A stretch of 64,000 nucleotides of DNA from Streptomyces sp. ICC1 (lineage in GTDB: Bacteria > Actinomycetota > Actinomycetes > Streptomycetales > Streptomycetaceae). The stretch lies in the NCBI RefSeq assembly GCF_003287935.1, contig NZ_CP030287.1, forward strand, positions 1,116,001-1,180,000. Direction: 5' to 3'. The notes beneath the pieces were generated by a model. It saw only the letters and a list, made by a program, of their open reading frames with translations, was not told where the DNA came from and searched no databases. A program made the translations under genes and the position numbers. The number at the start of each line of letters is the position of its first letter. Position 1 is the first letter of the stretch. Below are positions 1-8,549 of this stretch, piece by piece.

Positions 1-1
1 G

Positions 2-184
2 GAGGAGGTCGACGGCCCCCTTCCGCAGGTCGGCCTCGAAGGCCCGCATCAGCGGGAGGCCCTTCTCCAGCCCTACGGGTTCGTAGAAGCCGAGGGTCAT
101 CTCCTTGACCGCCACGGCGTCCATCAGCTCGATCATTTCGCGCATGTCCTGCTCGGACAGCTCGCGAGGCCATGAATAGTGCAT
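2..184 (-). CDS. Partial CDS, unrecognised protein (possibly GNAT-like), cut by window edge
   Basis: The first 61 codons of a minus-strand gene are visible, from an ATG at 184 with an AAGGAAG ribosome binding site about 6 bases upstream. The start reads MHYSWPRELSEQDMREMIEL and continues as an amphipathic, acidic, helix-rich segment. I do not recognise the family; the beginning is loosely like small acetyltransferases, but no acetyl-CoA motif lies within the visible part. It follows the haem-oxygenase-like gene on the same strand after a gap of about 200 bases that holds a tandem repeat, so it may belong to the same transcript. Confidence 0.55.
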   Translation of the reverse strand, partial: MHYSWPRELSEQDMREMIELMDAVAVKEMTLGFYEPVGLEKGLPLMRAFEADLRKGAVDLL

Positions 185-321
185 CGTCGTCTTCCTTGGT
201 GAGTGGACGGGAGAGGCAGCCGGACCCCGGACACCGCGCGCACGGCCCCGCCGGGGCGGTGCGGACATCTGGGAGCGCAATGTCCGGGATCGCCGGCTTG
301 CGGAGGTGGCGACTTGCGTGT

Positions 322-385
322 CGGACCGGGCTGACCGGTCGGACCGGGCTGACCGGCCGGATCAGGCTGACCGGCCGGACCGGGC
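322..385. repeat. 18-bp tandem repeat, about 3.5 copies
   Basis: Units of the form CGGACCGGGCTGACCGGY start at 322, 340 and 358, and a partial unit starts at 376. The third unit differs by two bases. The array lies immediately downstream of the stop codon of the 389-1192 gene and upstream of the next minus-strand gene. It could form overlapping CCGG-rich hairpins in the transcript, or simply be a slippage array. Confidence 0.85.
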
Positions 386-388
386 CTG

Positions 389-1192
389 CTAGACCGAGGC
401 CGTGGCCTGCGTCTGCAGGTTGGTCTGGACGGCGGCGGCCGGGGCCGCCTGGGTCAGCAGCGAGAGGTCGGCGCCGGCGCCGAGCACGGTGGCGGCGTAG
501 ACCTCGACGAAGTAGGAGACGAACAGGGAGTTGATCTTGATGAGGTGCTCGACGAAGCGCTCTTCGTCGTCCTCGTCCTTGACGACCCGCATGATGAGGT
601 TCCAGACCATGTCCACGTGGTCGTCGTCCTCGTCGAGGGCCAGGTGGGCGCGGGCGCCCTTGGTGTTGGCGGCCCCGACGTGCTGCTCCATGATGTTGAG
701 CCAGTCGGGCTGGGTCTTGCCCGCGATGTACTCCAGGTAGAAGCCGCTGATCATGGCCGCGAGCGGACCCTCGGTGGCCATCGTGTAGTAGAAGTAGCCG
801 TTGAGCAGCTCGGTGGCGAAGGTCGGACGGATCGCGTAGATCTCCTCGTCCGTCATGCCCACCTTGTGCAGGTCGCCGGCGAACATGCGGTCGTGGCGGC
901 CCTCCTCCGCGCCGTACAGCCCCCACTCCTTGCAGAGCTGCGGGTCGCGGGTGGCCCAGTAGTTGGCGATGAGCGGGTCGACGGCGCGCTTGAGACCGAT
1001 GCGGATCATCGTCTCGACGTTGTGCCGCTTGTACAGGTCGAGGTCGAACTTGTCCTTGTCGAGCATGCCGTCGGCGCCCGCGCTGCGCTCGTAGAAGTCC
1101 CGCTCGAACTTCAGCAGGAGGTCGTCCACTCGCTTGCGGAACTCGGGTCGCTGCAGGTTGGAGTACGTGTTGTACGACTTACTTCGAGGCAT
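389..1192 (-). CDS. Haem-oxygenase-like (TenA/PqqC-fold) iron oxygenase family protein
   Basis: A 267-residue all-helical protein. The candidate metal ligands are an EEGRHD segment near residue 100 (E-x-x-H), a mid-protein glutamate/histidine region and a DEDDDHVDM segment near residue 190. This pattern is typical of the haem-oxygenase-like diiron oxidase/oxygenase (HDO) superfamily, which includes N-oxygenases and C-C or C-N cleaving enzymes. The substrate cannot be told from sequence. The last 25 residues are low-complexity Ala/Gln/Thr. The ATG at 1192 lies one base after the TGA of the small secreted-peptide gene, so the two are probably translationally coupled. The divergent LuxR-type regulator at 1468 is the likely controller. 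The family call is an inference from fold-like sequence patterns; no homology search was possible. Confidence 0.7.
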   Translation of the reverse strand: MPRSKSYNTYSNLQRPEFRKRVDDLLLKFERDFYERSAGADGMLDKDKFDLDLYKRHNVETMIRIGLKRAVDPLIANYWATRDPQLCKEWGLYGAEEGRHDRMFAGDLHKVGMTDEEIYAIRPTFATELLNGYFYYTMATEGPLAAMISGFYLEYIAGKTQPDWLNIMEQHVGAANTKGARAHLALDEDDDHVDMVWNLIMRVVKDEDDEERFVEHLIKINSLFVSYFVEVYAATVLGAGADLSLLTQAAPAAAVQTNLQTQATASV

Positions 1193-1193
1193 C

Positions 1194-1334
1194 TCATCCC
1201 CAGCCGAGATCGTTGACTACCCGATCCGGACCAGTGGCGGCCACCGGGGCCATACCACTTGTCGACGGAGCAAGGAAGACGGACACCGCGACAGTTGCCG
1301 CAATGGCGAGAAGGGATCTCGCTATACGTGGCAT
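1194..1334 (-). CDS. Small secreted peptide (46 aa) with signal sequence
   Basis: The ATG at 1334 is preceded by GGAGGGG at good spacing; a longer frame to 1433 has no convincing ribosome binding site. The product begins MPRIARSLLAIAATVAVS, a classical n/h-region, followed by a short predicted mature part ending in DRVVNDLGWG. No cysteine is present. The stop codon abuts the start of the HDO-type gene (TGA, one base, ATG). Short exported peptides beside LuxR-type regulators suggest signalling or a modified peptide product, but neither is proven here. The Gly-Trp-Gly end and the absence of other domains are all that can be stated. Confidence 0.65.
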   Translation of the reverse strand: MPRIARSLLAIAATVAVSVFLAPSTSGMAPVAATGPDRVVNDLGWG

Positions 1335-1467
1335 GCTTACCTGCCCCTCCAGAATCTTTTCCGCGGTCCGGATCAGCTTCGCCTTCATCCTGCCGGTGGG
1401 ACGACTTCCGTATCCATCCCCTTCTGGGATCATGTTGCCGCTGGCGAAAACATGACAGGGGGATGAA

Positions 1468-2469
1468 TTGAACTCAACCAGACAAGTCCATCCTTTTCCC
1501 GTGCCTCAGCTGACCGCTGACGGGAACCGCCTCTACCGGTTCGTGGCCCTGACACCGGGTACAACGCGCGAATCCGCGTGCGAGGCACTGGACATGGACG
1601 CCGCCGACGTGGAGGAAGCCGCCGACGCCCTGGGGGACCTCGGGCTGCTGAGCAAGTGCCCGGACACGGGGATCTACACCCCGTACCCCGTGGACCACGC
1701 GCGCATCAAGGTCCTCAACCCGGCGCAGCACGGCCTCAACGAGATACAGGCCTTCATCGACCATCTCCGGGGAGATCTCGATGAGTTGACGCTCAAGACC
1801 GAGCACTTGGAGGACGACAACTCACTGGAGGTCATCCCCGGGGTCCACGATGTCCGCCAGCTCATCAACGGCCTGGCCGAAGGCTGCCGCGCCGAGGTGC
1901 TGACCTCCCAGCCCGGCGGGGCGCGGGACGAGGGGGTGCTCGACGAGAGCCTGGAGCGCACCGAACGGCTGCTGCGGCGGGGGGTGCGGATGCGGACCCT
2001 TTACCAGCACACGGCCCGGTTCAGCCCGGTCACGATGTCCTTCGTCGAGCGGTTCACACCGCTCGGCGCGGAAGTCTGCACGCTCGCCGGCGGTTTTCCG
2101 CGCTGCATCGTCTTCGACCGGGAAGTGGCGATACTGCCGCTCATGGACGGATCCCACGGGGCGGCGGTATCGAGAAACAGACACCTTGTCTCATTCATTG
2201 CGGAGGCTTTCGAGCGGGCCTGGAGCGCGGGGGAGAAATTCGTCCCGGAAACCGACCGCCCGGCTCGTGCCGCGATCACCTCGGACATCCAGCAGACGAT
2301 CGTTTCCCTGCTCATCCAGGGCGAGTCGGACAATCGGATAGCCCATGTCGTCGGGATTTCCCTGCGGAATTGCCAGCGGCACATCGCGAACATCATGAAG
2401 AGCATCGGCGCCCGCAACCGGCTGCACGCCGGATATCTGCTGGGCAAGGAGCCCTTCGGAGGCAACTGA
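1468..2469 (+). CDS. LuxR-type HTH regulator with TrmB-like N-terminal part
   Basis: A 333-residue regulator. Residues about 15-65 form a winged-helix-like segment. The middle (about 110-240) resembles the TrmB-associated effector region found in many Streptomyces regulators. Residues about 270-325 form a LuxR/GerE helix-turn-helix (IVSLLIQGESDNRIA followed by SLRNCQRHIANIMKS). The start is TTG at 1468 behind AGGGGG; an ATG at 1463 stops after two codons, so the TTG is needed. The gene is divergent from the secreted peptide and HDO operon, with about 130 bases of shared promoter region, and most likely regulates it. The effector is unknown; the adjacent exported peptide is one candidate. Confidence 0.8.
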   Translation: MNSTRQVHPFPVPQLTADGNRLYRFVALTPGTTRESACEALDMDAADVEEAADALGDLGLLSKCPDTGIYTPYPVDHARIKVLNPAQHGLNEIQAFIDHLRGDLDELTLKTEHLEDDNSLEVIPGVHDVRQLINGLAEGCRAEVLTSQPGGARDEGVLDESLERTERLLRRGVRMRTLYQHTARFSPVTMSFVERFTPLGAEVCTLAGGFPRCIVFDREVAILPLMDGSHGAAVSRNRHLVSFIAEAFERAWSAGEKFVPETDRPARAAITSDIQQTIVSLLIQGESDNRIAHVVGISLRNCQRHIANIMKSIGARNRLHAGYLLGKEPFGGN

Positions 2470-2491
2470 TCCGCGCCGGCCCCGGCGGATC
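2468..2491. terminator. Bidirectional hairpin between convergent genes
   Basis: GATCCGC at 2468-2474 pairs with GCGGATC at 2485-2491, overlapping the stop codon of the LuxR-type gene and ending just before the convergent EamA gene. There is no clear U-tract, as is common in high-GC actinobacteria. Confidence 0.5.
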
Positions 2492-2497
2492 CGCGGG

Positions 2498-3457
2498 TCA
2501 GGGGACGCGGACGGCCGCGTCCTGACCCTCGGGCGCCGTCGCCGTCGCCGCCGGGGCCGGAGCCACGGCCGGGGCCGGGGCCGGTCCGGCCGCGGGCCGG
2601 GACTTCGAGGGGACCAGCGAGGTCACCGCCACACCGCCCACCAGCAGCACCGCCGCCACCCAGCGCAGCCCGCTCACCTGCTCCCCCAGCACCACGGCCG
2701 CCGAGGTCATCCCGAAGACGGGGACCAGGAGCGAGAAGGGGGCCACGGAGGAGGCGGGGTAGCGGCGCAGCAGGAACCCCCACGCCCCGAACCCGAACAC
2801 CGTGGTGATCCAGGCGAGGTACACGATGACGCCCACGCCGCTCCAGTCCAGCCCGCGCAGCGCGGCCAGGTCCCGCTCCGGGCCTTCCAGCAGCAGCGAC
2901 AGCGCGGCCAGCGGCAGCACCGGCACCACGCTCACCCAGACCATGAAGTTCAGCGCGTCGGGCGGGGACGCCTTGCGGGTCAGGACGTTGGAGACGCCCC
3001 AGCACGCGGCGGCCGCGATCACCATCGTGAAGCCCAGCACCGGGCCGGAGGCGCCCTCGTCCACGGCGGCCACGCCGATCCCCACGAAGGCCACGGCCAT
3101 GCCGGCGATCCGCACCCGGCCCGGCCGCTCCTTGAGCACGACCGCCGCGAACACGGCGGTGAACACCGCCTGGGCCTGGAGCACCAGCGAGGACAGGCCG
3201 GCCGGCATCCCGCGGTCCATCCCCGTGAACAGCAGCCCGAACTTCACGATCCCGAGCACCACTCCGACCGCGATCACCCACTTCCACGCCACCTTGGGCT
3301 TGCCGACGAAGAAGACCGCCGGGATCGCGGCGACCAGGAAGCGCAGCGCGGACAGCAGCAGCGGGGGGAAGGTGCCGAGCCCGATCTCGATGACGACGAA
3401 GTTGAAACCCCAGACGGCGGCTACGAGAACCGCGAGGGCGGTGTGAATGGGTCGCAT
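2498..3457 (-). CDS. EamA/DMT-family transporter
   Basis: A 319-residue, ten-helix inner-membrane protein with two repeated EamA halves; both contain the usual Pro/Gly-rich helices (for example VVAAVWGFNFVVIEIG at the N-terminus and WITTVFGFGAWGFLLRRYP in the second half). DMT-superfamily members export metabolites, amino acids or drugs. The start was set at the ATG at 3457 because translation upstream of it gives a non-membrane extension running into the divergent LysR promoter. The C-terminus is Pro/Ala-rich and cytoplasmic. The gene is divergently transcribed from the LysR regulator at 3566, which probably controls it. Confidence 0.88.
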   Translation of the reverse strand: MRPIHTALAVLVAAVWGFNFVVIEIGLGTFPPLLLSALRFLVAAIPAVFFVGKPKVAWKWVIAVGVVLGIVKFGLLFTGMDRGMPAGLSSLVLQAQAVFTAVFAAVVLKERPGRVRIAGMAVAFVGIGVAAVDEGASGPVLGFTMVIAAAACWGVSNVLTRKASPPDALNFMVWVSVVPVLPLAALSLLLEGPERDLAALRGLDWSGVGVIVYLAWITTVFGFGAWGFLLRRYPASSVAPFSLLVPVFGMTSAAVVLGEQVSGLRWVAAVLLVGGVAVTSLVPSKSRPAAGPAPAPAVAPAPAATATAPEGQDAAVRVP

Positions 3458-3565
3458 GCTCCGAGCATCGGGGCCGCGACCGTTCAGCACCAGCGCCGAT
3501 GTCTTCAGTATCGGAATTAGTGATGCTTCATCCACCGGCGGCACCGGGCGCCGTAGGCTGCCGGC

Positions 3566-4561
3566 ATGCTGGACCTCTCACGGCTGCGCGCCCTCCATGC
3601 CGTCTCCGTCCACGGCTCGGTCGGGGCGGCCGCCGCCGCACTCGGCTACACGCCCTCCGCCGTCTCCCAGCAGATCTCCAAGCTGGAGCGGGAGACCCGC
3701 ACCACCCTCCTCGAACGCCACGGCCGCGGGGTCGCGCTCACCGAGGAGGCCAAACTGCTGGCCGCCACGGCCGAGCAGCTGCTGGCCATCGCGGAGCGGG
3801 CGGAGACCACCCTGGAGGAGTCCCGCGGCCAGCCCGTCGGCCGGCTGCGGATCGCCGCCTTCGCCTCGGCCGCCCGCGGCCTGCTCCCCGGGGTCCTCGC
3901 CGACCTCGCGCGCCGCCACCCGGCCCTGGACACCCGGCTCACCGAGGTCAACCCGCACCTGTCGATGGACCTGGTGGCCCGCGGCATCACGGACCTGGCC
4001 GTCACCCACGACTGGGACATCGCCCCGCTGCCCGCGCCCGACGGCGTCGAGCAGGCCGTGATCGGCGACGACCGCTGCGACCTCGTGGTGCCGGCCGGGC
4101 ACCCGTTCACCTCCCGCTCCGTCATCCACCGATCGGACCTGGGCGGGGAGCGGTGGGTGTGCCAGCCGCCCGGCCGGGTCTGCCACGACTGGCTCGTACG
4201 CACCCTGCGCACGGCCGGGTTCGAACCCGACATCACGCACGTCGCCGAGGAGAACCACACCGTCGTCGCGCTGGTCGCCGCCGGGCTCGGGGTGGCCGTC
4301 GTACCCCGGCTGGGCACCGGGGAGCTGCCGCCGGGGGCGGTGGCCGTACCCCTGGACCCGGGCCCCGTACGCCGGTTGTACGCCGCGTGGCGGACCGGGG
4401 CGGCCCGCCGGCCGGCGATCACCGAGGCCGTGCGGACCATCCAGGAGCACTGGGCCCGGCTAAGCGGTCTCGGGGAAGTGAGGCACGCCTCCGCGCCGCC
4501 CACTTCCCCGAGACCGCTTGGCCCCCCGTCCGGGGGACCTGAGGAGTGTCCGTCGCTCTGA
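3566..4561 (+). CDS. LysR-family transcriptional regulator, C-terminus extended through a hairpin
   Basis: The N-terminal winged HTH (LRALHAVSVHGSVGAAAAAL, then TPSAVSQQISKLE) and a periplasmic-binding-like effector domain are typical of LysR regulators. It is divergent from the EamA exporter. The frame runs on for about 30 residues past the usual family end, through a perfect 19-bp inverted repeat that looks like the gene's own terminator. A TAA lies at 4461 in the next frame, directly before the hairpin, so a small indel near 4440-4460 may have removed the original stop. The extension (Pro/Ser-rich) has no recognisable domain. Confidence 0.88.
   Translation: MLDLSRLRALHAVSVHGSVGAAAAALGYTPSAVSQQISKLERETRTTLLERHGRGVALTEEAKLLAATAEQLLAIAERAETTLEESRGQPVGRLRIAAFASAARGLLPGVLADLARRHPALDTRLTEVNPHLSMDLVARGITDLAVTHDWDIAPLPAPDGVEQAVIGDDRCDLVVPAGHPFTSRSVIHRSDLGGERWVCQPPGRVCHDWLVRTLRTAGFEPDITHVAEENHTVVALVAAGLGVAVVPRLGTGELPPGAVAVPLDPGPVRRLYAAWRTGAARRPAITEAVRTIQEHWARLSGLGEVRHASAPPTSPRPLGPPSGGPEECPSL
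4462..4519. terminator. Perfect 19-bp hairpin inside LysR 3' end
   Basis: AAGCGGTCTCGGGGAAGTG at 4462-4480 is exactly complementary to 4501-4519, with a 20-base loop. It lies within the open frame of the LysR gene, about 40 bases before its stop, and in front of the GH3 gene at 4591. Confidence 0.75.
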
Positions 4562-4590
4562 AGGCGTAGTCCCGCAGTAGCGTCCGGCGC

Positions 4591-6468
4591 GTGCCGTACC
4601 AAGCCTCCCGCCGGTCCCTGCTCACCGCGGCCGCCGTCGCCGCCGTCACCGCCGCGGGGGCCGTCTCGGCCGCCGTCGGCCCTTCCGGAACCCCCGGCGG
4701 ACCGGCCGCGCGCGGCCCCCTGCCCGACGACGCGAGGCCGGGCGACCGTCCGCCGGGGCGCGGCTCCGCCCGGGCCCGGCCGCGCGCGACCATGGCCCGG
4801 ATGAGCCTGGCCGAACTGGTCGGGCAGCTCTTCGTGTCCCGTGCGTACGGGCATTCGGCGACCGGGCCCGACCCCGCGGACGCCGCCCTCAACCAGCAGA
4901 ACTTCGGGGTGCGCACCGCCGCCGAGCTGGTCTCCCGCTACCACCTGGGCGGGATCGTCTACTTCGGCTGGGCGCACAACACCCGTACCCCGCACCAGGT
5001 CGCCGAGCTGTCGGCCGGCCTCCAGCAGGCGGCCGCGGAATCCGGCGCGGGCATCCCGCTGCTGCTCTCCGTCGACCAGGAGCACGGGGCCGTCGCCCGG
5101 ATCGGCAGGCCCGCGACCCTGCTGCCGGGCGCCATGGCGCTGGGGGCCGTGGCCCCCGACGGCGACGGTGCGACGGCCCAGGCCCGCCGGGCCGCGCGCG
5201 TCGCGGGCGCGGAGCTGGCCGCGATGGGCATCCGGCACAACTACGCGCCGGTGGCCGACGTGAACGTGGACCCGGCCAACCCGGTCATCGGCGTACGGTC
5301 CTTCGGCGCCGACCCGCACGCGGTGGCGGACCTGGTCGTGGCCCAGGTCCGCGGCTACCAGGGCGCGGGGGTGGCCGCCACCGTGAAGCACTTCCCGGGG
5401 CACGGGGACACCGGCACCGACAGCCATGTCGGGCTGCCGCTGATGAAGCACACCCGGGCGCAGTGGGAGGAACTGGACGAGCCGCCGTTCCGGGCGGCCG
5501 TCCGGGCCGGCGTGGACGTGGTCATGACGGCGCACATCGTCTTCCCCGCGCTCGATCCCTCGGGGGATCCGGCGACCCTGTCGAGGCCCATCGTCACCGG
5601 CATCCTGCGCGAACGCCTGGGCTTCCGGGGGGTGGTGGTCACCGACGCCCTCGACATGGCCGGGGTGCGCCAGAAGTACGGGGACGACCGGGTCCCGGTG
5701 CTGGCCCTCAAGGCGGGCTGCGACCAGCTGCTGAACCCGCCGGACCTGGGGCTCGCCCACCGCAGCGTGCTGGCGGCCGTGGAATCGGGTGAGCTGACGC
5801 GGGCCCGGATCGAGGAGTCGGTGCTGCGGATCCTGGAACTCAAGGAACGCCGGGGGCTGTTCGACCAGGCCCCGGGCGTGGTCCCGGCGGCCCCGGCGGC
5901 CACGGCCGGGGCGGTGGACGCGGCCGTCGGGATCCCCTCGCACCTGGCCGCGGCCGAGGAGATCGCGGGCCGGACGACGACCCTGCTGGCCAACGCGGAC
6001 GGCCTGTTGCCGCTGGACGCGGCGGACCGGCCTCGGCTCCTGGTCACGGGGACCGACCCGCTCTCCCCCACGGGCACCACGGGTCCCCCCACGGTGGTGC
6101 TGGCCCGGGAGCTGTCCGCGCTGGGCTGCCGGGCGACGGCGCTGCCGCCCGGCCGCGCGGTGGCCCTCGCGGCGGGGAACGCGGCGGTGCTCGTGTGCAC
6201 GTACAACGTCCCGGAGGGGCCGAGCCCGCAGCGCGACCTGGTCACGGAGCTGCTGGCCACCGGGGTGCCGGTGGTCCTCGTGGCGATCCGCAATCCGTAC
6301 GATCCGGCCCGGCTGCCGCGGTGCGCCGCCGAGCTGGCGACGTACACCTGGACGGACGCGGAGCTGCGGGCGGCGGCCCGCGTGGTCACGGGGACCCTGC
6401 GGCCGACCGGGCGCCTCCCGGTGCCCGTGCCGGGCCGCTACCCGCTGGGCCACGGGCTGACGTACTAG
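4591..6468 (+). CDS. GH3 beta-N-acetylhexosaminidase (NagZ-like), exported
   Basis: A 625-residue glycoside hydrolase family 3 enzyme. The N-terminus ASRRSLLTAAAVAAV is a twin-arginine-type signal. The NagZ signature VKHFPGHGDTGTDSH, whose His/Asp loop acts as general acid/base, is present near residue 265. The predicted nucleophile Asp lies in VVVTDALDMAGV near residue 350. A C-terminal alpha/beta sandwich domain completes the family's two-domain layout. The reaction is hydrolysis of terminal beta-GlcNAc, for example in peptidoglycan or chitin fragments. The GTG start at 4591 has only a weak ribosome binding site, so a slightly different start is possible. Confidence 0.88.
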   Translation: MPYQASRRSLLTAAAVAAVTAAGAVSAAVGPSGTPGGPAARGPLPDDARPGDRPPGRGSARARPRATMARMSLAELVGQLFVSRAYGHSATGPDPADAALNQQNFGVRTAAELVSRYHLGGIVYFGWAHNTRTPHQVAELSAGLQQAAAESGAGIPLLLSVDQEHGAVARIGRPATLLPGAMALGAVAPDGDGATAQARRAARVAGAELAAMGIRHNYAPVADVNVDPANPVIGVRSFGADPHAVADLVVAQVRGYQGAGVAATVKHFPGHGDTGTDSHVGLPLMKHTRAQWEELDEPPFRAAVRAGVDVVMTAHIVFPALDPSGDPATLSRPIVTGILRERLGFRGVVVTDALDMAGVRQKYGDDRVPVLALKAGCDQLLNPPDLGLAHRSVLAAVESGELTRARIEESVLRILELKERRGLFDQAPGVVPAAPAATAGAVDAAVGIPSHLAAAEEIAGRTTTLLANADGLLPLDAADRPRLLVTGTDPLSPTGTTGPPTVVLARELSALGCRATALPPGRAVALAAGNAAVLVCTYNVPEGPSPQRDLVTELLATGVPVVLVAIRNPYDPARLPRCAAELATYTWTDAELRAAARVVTGTLRPTGRLPVPVPGRYPLGHGLTY

Positions 6469-6492
6469 CCGGGGGCCCAGCGGGAGCCGCGG

Positions 6493-7944
6493 CTACGGCC
6501 GCAGCATCGGCTCGCGCTGCAGGTCGCGCTGGTCGAGCTGCGCGTCCGGCTTCGCCAGCGGCTCGGCCTTGGCCGGGCCGGTGAGCGTGGCGGCCGGGGC
6601 CACCCCGGCCCACTGCAGGATCTTCGCGGTGGCCAGCGCCCTCTCGCCCTCCTGGAGCTTGGCGACGTTGGCCCCGTGGTTGGCGCCCGGCGCGGTCATC
6701 ACGTAGCTGTCGCGCGCCCCGTGGCCGAGGTGGAACGGCTCGGCGCCCCACGGGTCGTTCTGCCCGTAGACGAAGAGCATCTGGTTCGCGTGGTGCCGGA
6801 CCCAGGTGTCCACGTCCCGCATGGCCCCCGGCTGGAAGTCCATGGGGATGTCGCGGGGGACGAAGTTGCGCGGCGGCTGGTAGCCGTAGCGGCTCAGCTT
6901 GCCCAGGTGGGGCTGCTTGATGTCGGGCGAGCCGAGCTGCGTGCCCGCCTGGTAGTAGTACGGCGTGTACGTCTCCAGGCCCTGGTCGGCGTAGGCCGAG
7001 AAGCCGGAGATCGCGTCGATCGTGTCCCAGATCTCCTGGTCGCTCGCGGTCGCGGCCGCCGGGACGGCGGAGCAGTCGGCGAGCAGGCTGTACTGCCAGA
7101 AGGCCCACACGTAGTCGAGCACGACGGCCTCGTAGGCCTTGTCGAGGTTGCCGACGGTGGTGAAGGTCCAGCCGTTCTCGGCGGCGGCGGCCGCGTACTT
7201 GGCCTCCAGCGGCACGCGGCGCACGAGCGCCTCGCGCTGCACCGCGTTCAGCCTGTCGCGGCACTCCTTGGTACCGACCTGGGCGAAGAACCGGTCGTAG
7301 GCCGAGTCCTCCTTGTTCACCACGTCGTTGGGGGCGACGTACGCGACGACGCCGTCCATGTCGCGCGGGTAGAACCGCTCGAAGTAGGTGGCCGTCATCC
7401 CGCCCTTGCTGCCGCCGGTGGCGAGCCAGTTCTTCTTGTAGATCCTCTTCAGTGCGGTGAAGACCCGGTGCTGGTCGCTGGCGGCCTGCCAGATGTCCAG
7501 CTTCGCCCAGTTGGCCGGGTCGGGCCGGGAGGGGGTGAAGAACCGATACTCCATGGACACCTGGTTGCCGTCGACGATGGTCGTCGGCTCACTGCGCCGC
7601 GGGCTGGTGTTGACGTTGTAGCCGGAGGTGAAGAACACCGTGGGCCGGGAGACGTCCTTGTGCAGCAGGGTCAGGCGCTGCTTGAAGGTGCCCTTCCACG
7701 GCGCGCGGTGGTCGACCGGCTGCTCGTAGTTCAGTACGAAGAAGCGGTAGCCGGGGTACGGCTTCTCCTCGATCAGGCTCATCCCCGGTACCGCGAGGAT
7801 CTGGTCCTTGATGTCCGTGGCGGCGGTGGTCTCCGTGGCGGCGGCAGGCTCCGCGGCGGTGGCCGCTTGTGCCGCGGTGCCGGCCGCACCCATGGTGCCG
7901 ATGAGCACCACGAGCGACAGCAGCCATCCGAGCTTCTTGCGCAT
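6493..7944 (-). CDS. Secreted S37-family tripeptidyl aminopeptidase
   Basis: A 483-residue alpha/beta-hydrolase peptidase of family S37 (Streptomyces PS-10 / tripeptidyl aminopeptidase type). It has a Sec signal peptide (KKLGWLLSLVVLIGTMGAAG, cleavage after AQA), a nucleophile motif GGSKGGM near residue 165, the catalytic Asp in YGQNDPWG near residue 390 and His in GANHGA near 425. The start ATG at 7944 follows a strong GGGGAGGG. The enzyme releases N-terminal tripeptides from extracellular proteins. It converges with the GH3 gene, leaving a gap of only about 24 bases. Confidence 0.87.
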   Translation of the reverse strand: MRKKLGWLLSLVVLIGTMGAAGTAAQAATAAEPAAATETTAATDIKDQILAVPGMSLIEEKPYPGYRFFVLNYEQPVDHRAPWKGTFKQRLTLLHKDVSRPTVFFTSGYNVNTSPRRSEPTTIVDGNQVSMEYRFFTPSRPDPANWAKLDIWQAASDQHRVFTALKRIYKKNWLATGGSKGGMTATYFERFYPRDMDGVVAYVAPNDVVNKEDSAYDRFFAQVGTKECRDRLNAVQREALVRRVPLEAKYAAAAAENGWTFTTVGNLDKAYEAVVLDYVWAFWQYSLLADCSAVPAAATASDQEIWDTIDAISGFSAYADQGLETYTPYYYQAGTQLGSPDIKQPHLGKLSRYGYQPPRNFVPRDIPMDFQPGAMRDVDTWVRHHANQMLFVYGQNDPWGAEPFHLGHGARDSYVMTAPGANHGANVAKLQEGERALATAKILQWAGVAPAATLTGPAKAEPLAKPDAQLDQRDLQREPMLRP

Positions 7945-8027
7945 TCACCCTCCCCTTAGTTCACTTCGGTCGCCGTGAACCTAGCCGGGGCAACACGCGC
8001 CTGAACAGACCTAGTTGGGCCGCTCCA

Positions 8028-8429
8028 TCAGCACAGTATCCAGCCGGAATCGACAGATCCGGCCCCCACGCTCCCCTTTACATACACGCAGCGGTGGATC
8101 GCGTGGACGGTGACCGGTCCGGCATAACGGGTGAATGGTCCGGAATCGCGGACCGGGTACCCGCCGCGCGGCTGGATGCTCACCGACATCGCGCGGCGCC
8201 GGCCGGGGTCATGGGCGACCGCCACCGCGCAGGCCTGGTCGCGGGTCTTGTAGACCCGCACCTCCCCCGCGGGGAACGGCAGCGTCGCCGCCCGCCGCCC
8301 CTCGCACCCCCCGGTCGCCGCGTGCGCGGGCTGCGCCACGAGCAGCACGCCCGCGAGCGTCCACAGCGCCGCGGTGAACACACCCAGGCGGACGGCCCAC
8401 CGGCCGCCCCGCTTCCGCGCCTTCAACAC
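8028..8429 (-). CDS. Secreted hypothetical protein, 133 aa
   Basis: GTG start. Residues 1-38 form a signal peptide (basic n-region, then GVFTAALWTLAGVLLVAQ, cleavage after AHA). The mature part of about 95 residues has four cysteines, including the last residue, which suggests two disulphides and a compact beta-rich fold. No known family is recognised. An inverted repeat at 8445-8477 sits directly upstream and is the likely operator or promoter element. Confidence 0.65.
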   Translation of the reverse strand: MLKARKRGGRWAVRLGVFTAALWTLAGVLLVAQPAHAATGGCEGRRAATLPFPAGEVRVYKTRDQACAVAVAHDPGRRRAMSVSIQPRGGYPVRDSGPFTRYAGPVTVHAIHRCVYVKGSVGAGSVDSGWILC

Positions 8430-8444
8430 ACTGCCCCCCCGACG

Positions 8445-8477
8445 GTCGTACGTACAACGCGCGTACGCACGTACGAC
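8445..8477. promoter_or_regulatory. Inverted repeat, putative operator
   Basis: GTCGTACGT at 8445-8453 pairs exactly with ACGTACGAC at 8469-8477. It lies 16 bases upstream of the 8028-8429 start, on the promoter side of that gene and downstream of the aldehyde dehydrogenase gene. The GTAC-rich arms look like a TetR/GntR-type binding site. Confidence 0.5.
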
Positions 8478-8549
8478 GCCCGACCGCCGCGAAAGGTTGC
8501 AGGGGACAAGGACTTCAGACCGGTGGGCGGGGACCGCGGCCCACCGGGC

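Noticed and set aside
322..385. CRISPR-like array
   Set aside because: Units are contiguous 18-mers with no spacers; no cas genes are nearby.
3646..6453. A 935-codon minus-strand frame opposite the LysR and GH3 genes
   Set aside because: Composition is Arg/Gly-rich shadow coding; both plus-strand genes have clear family motifs.
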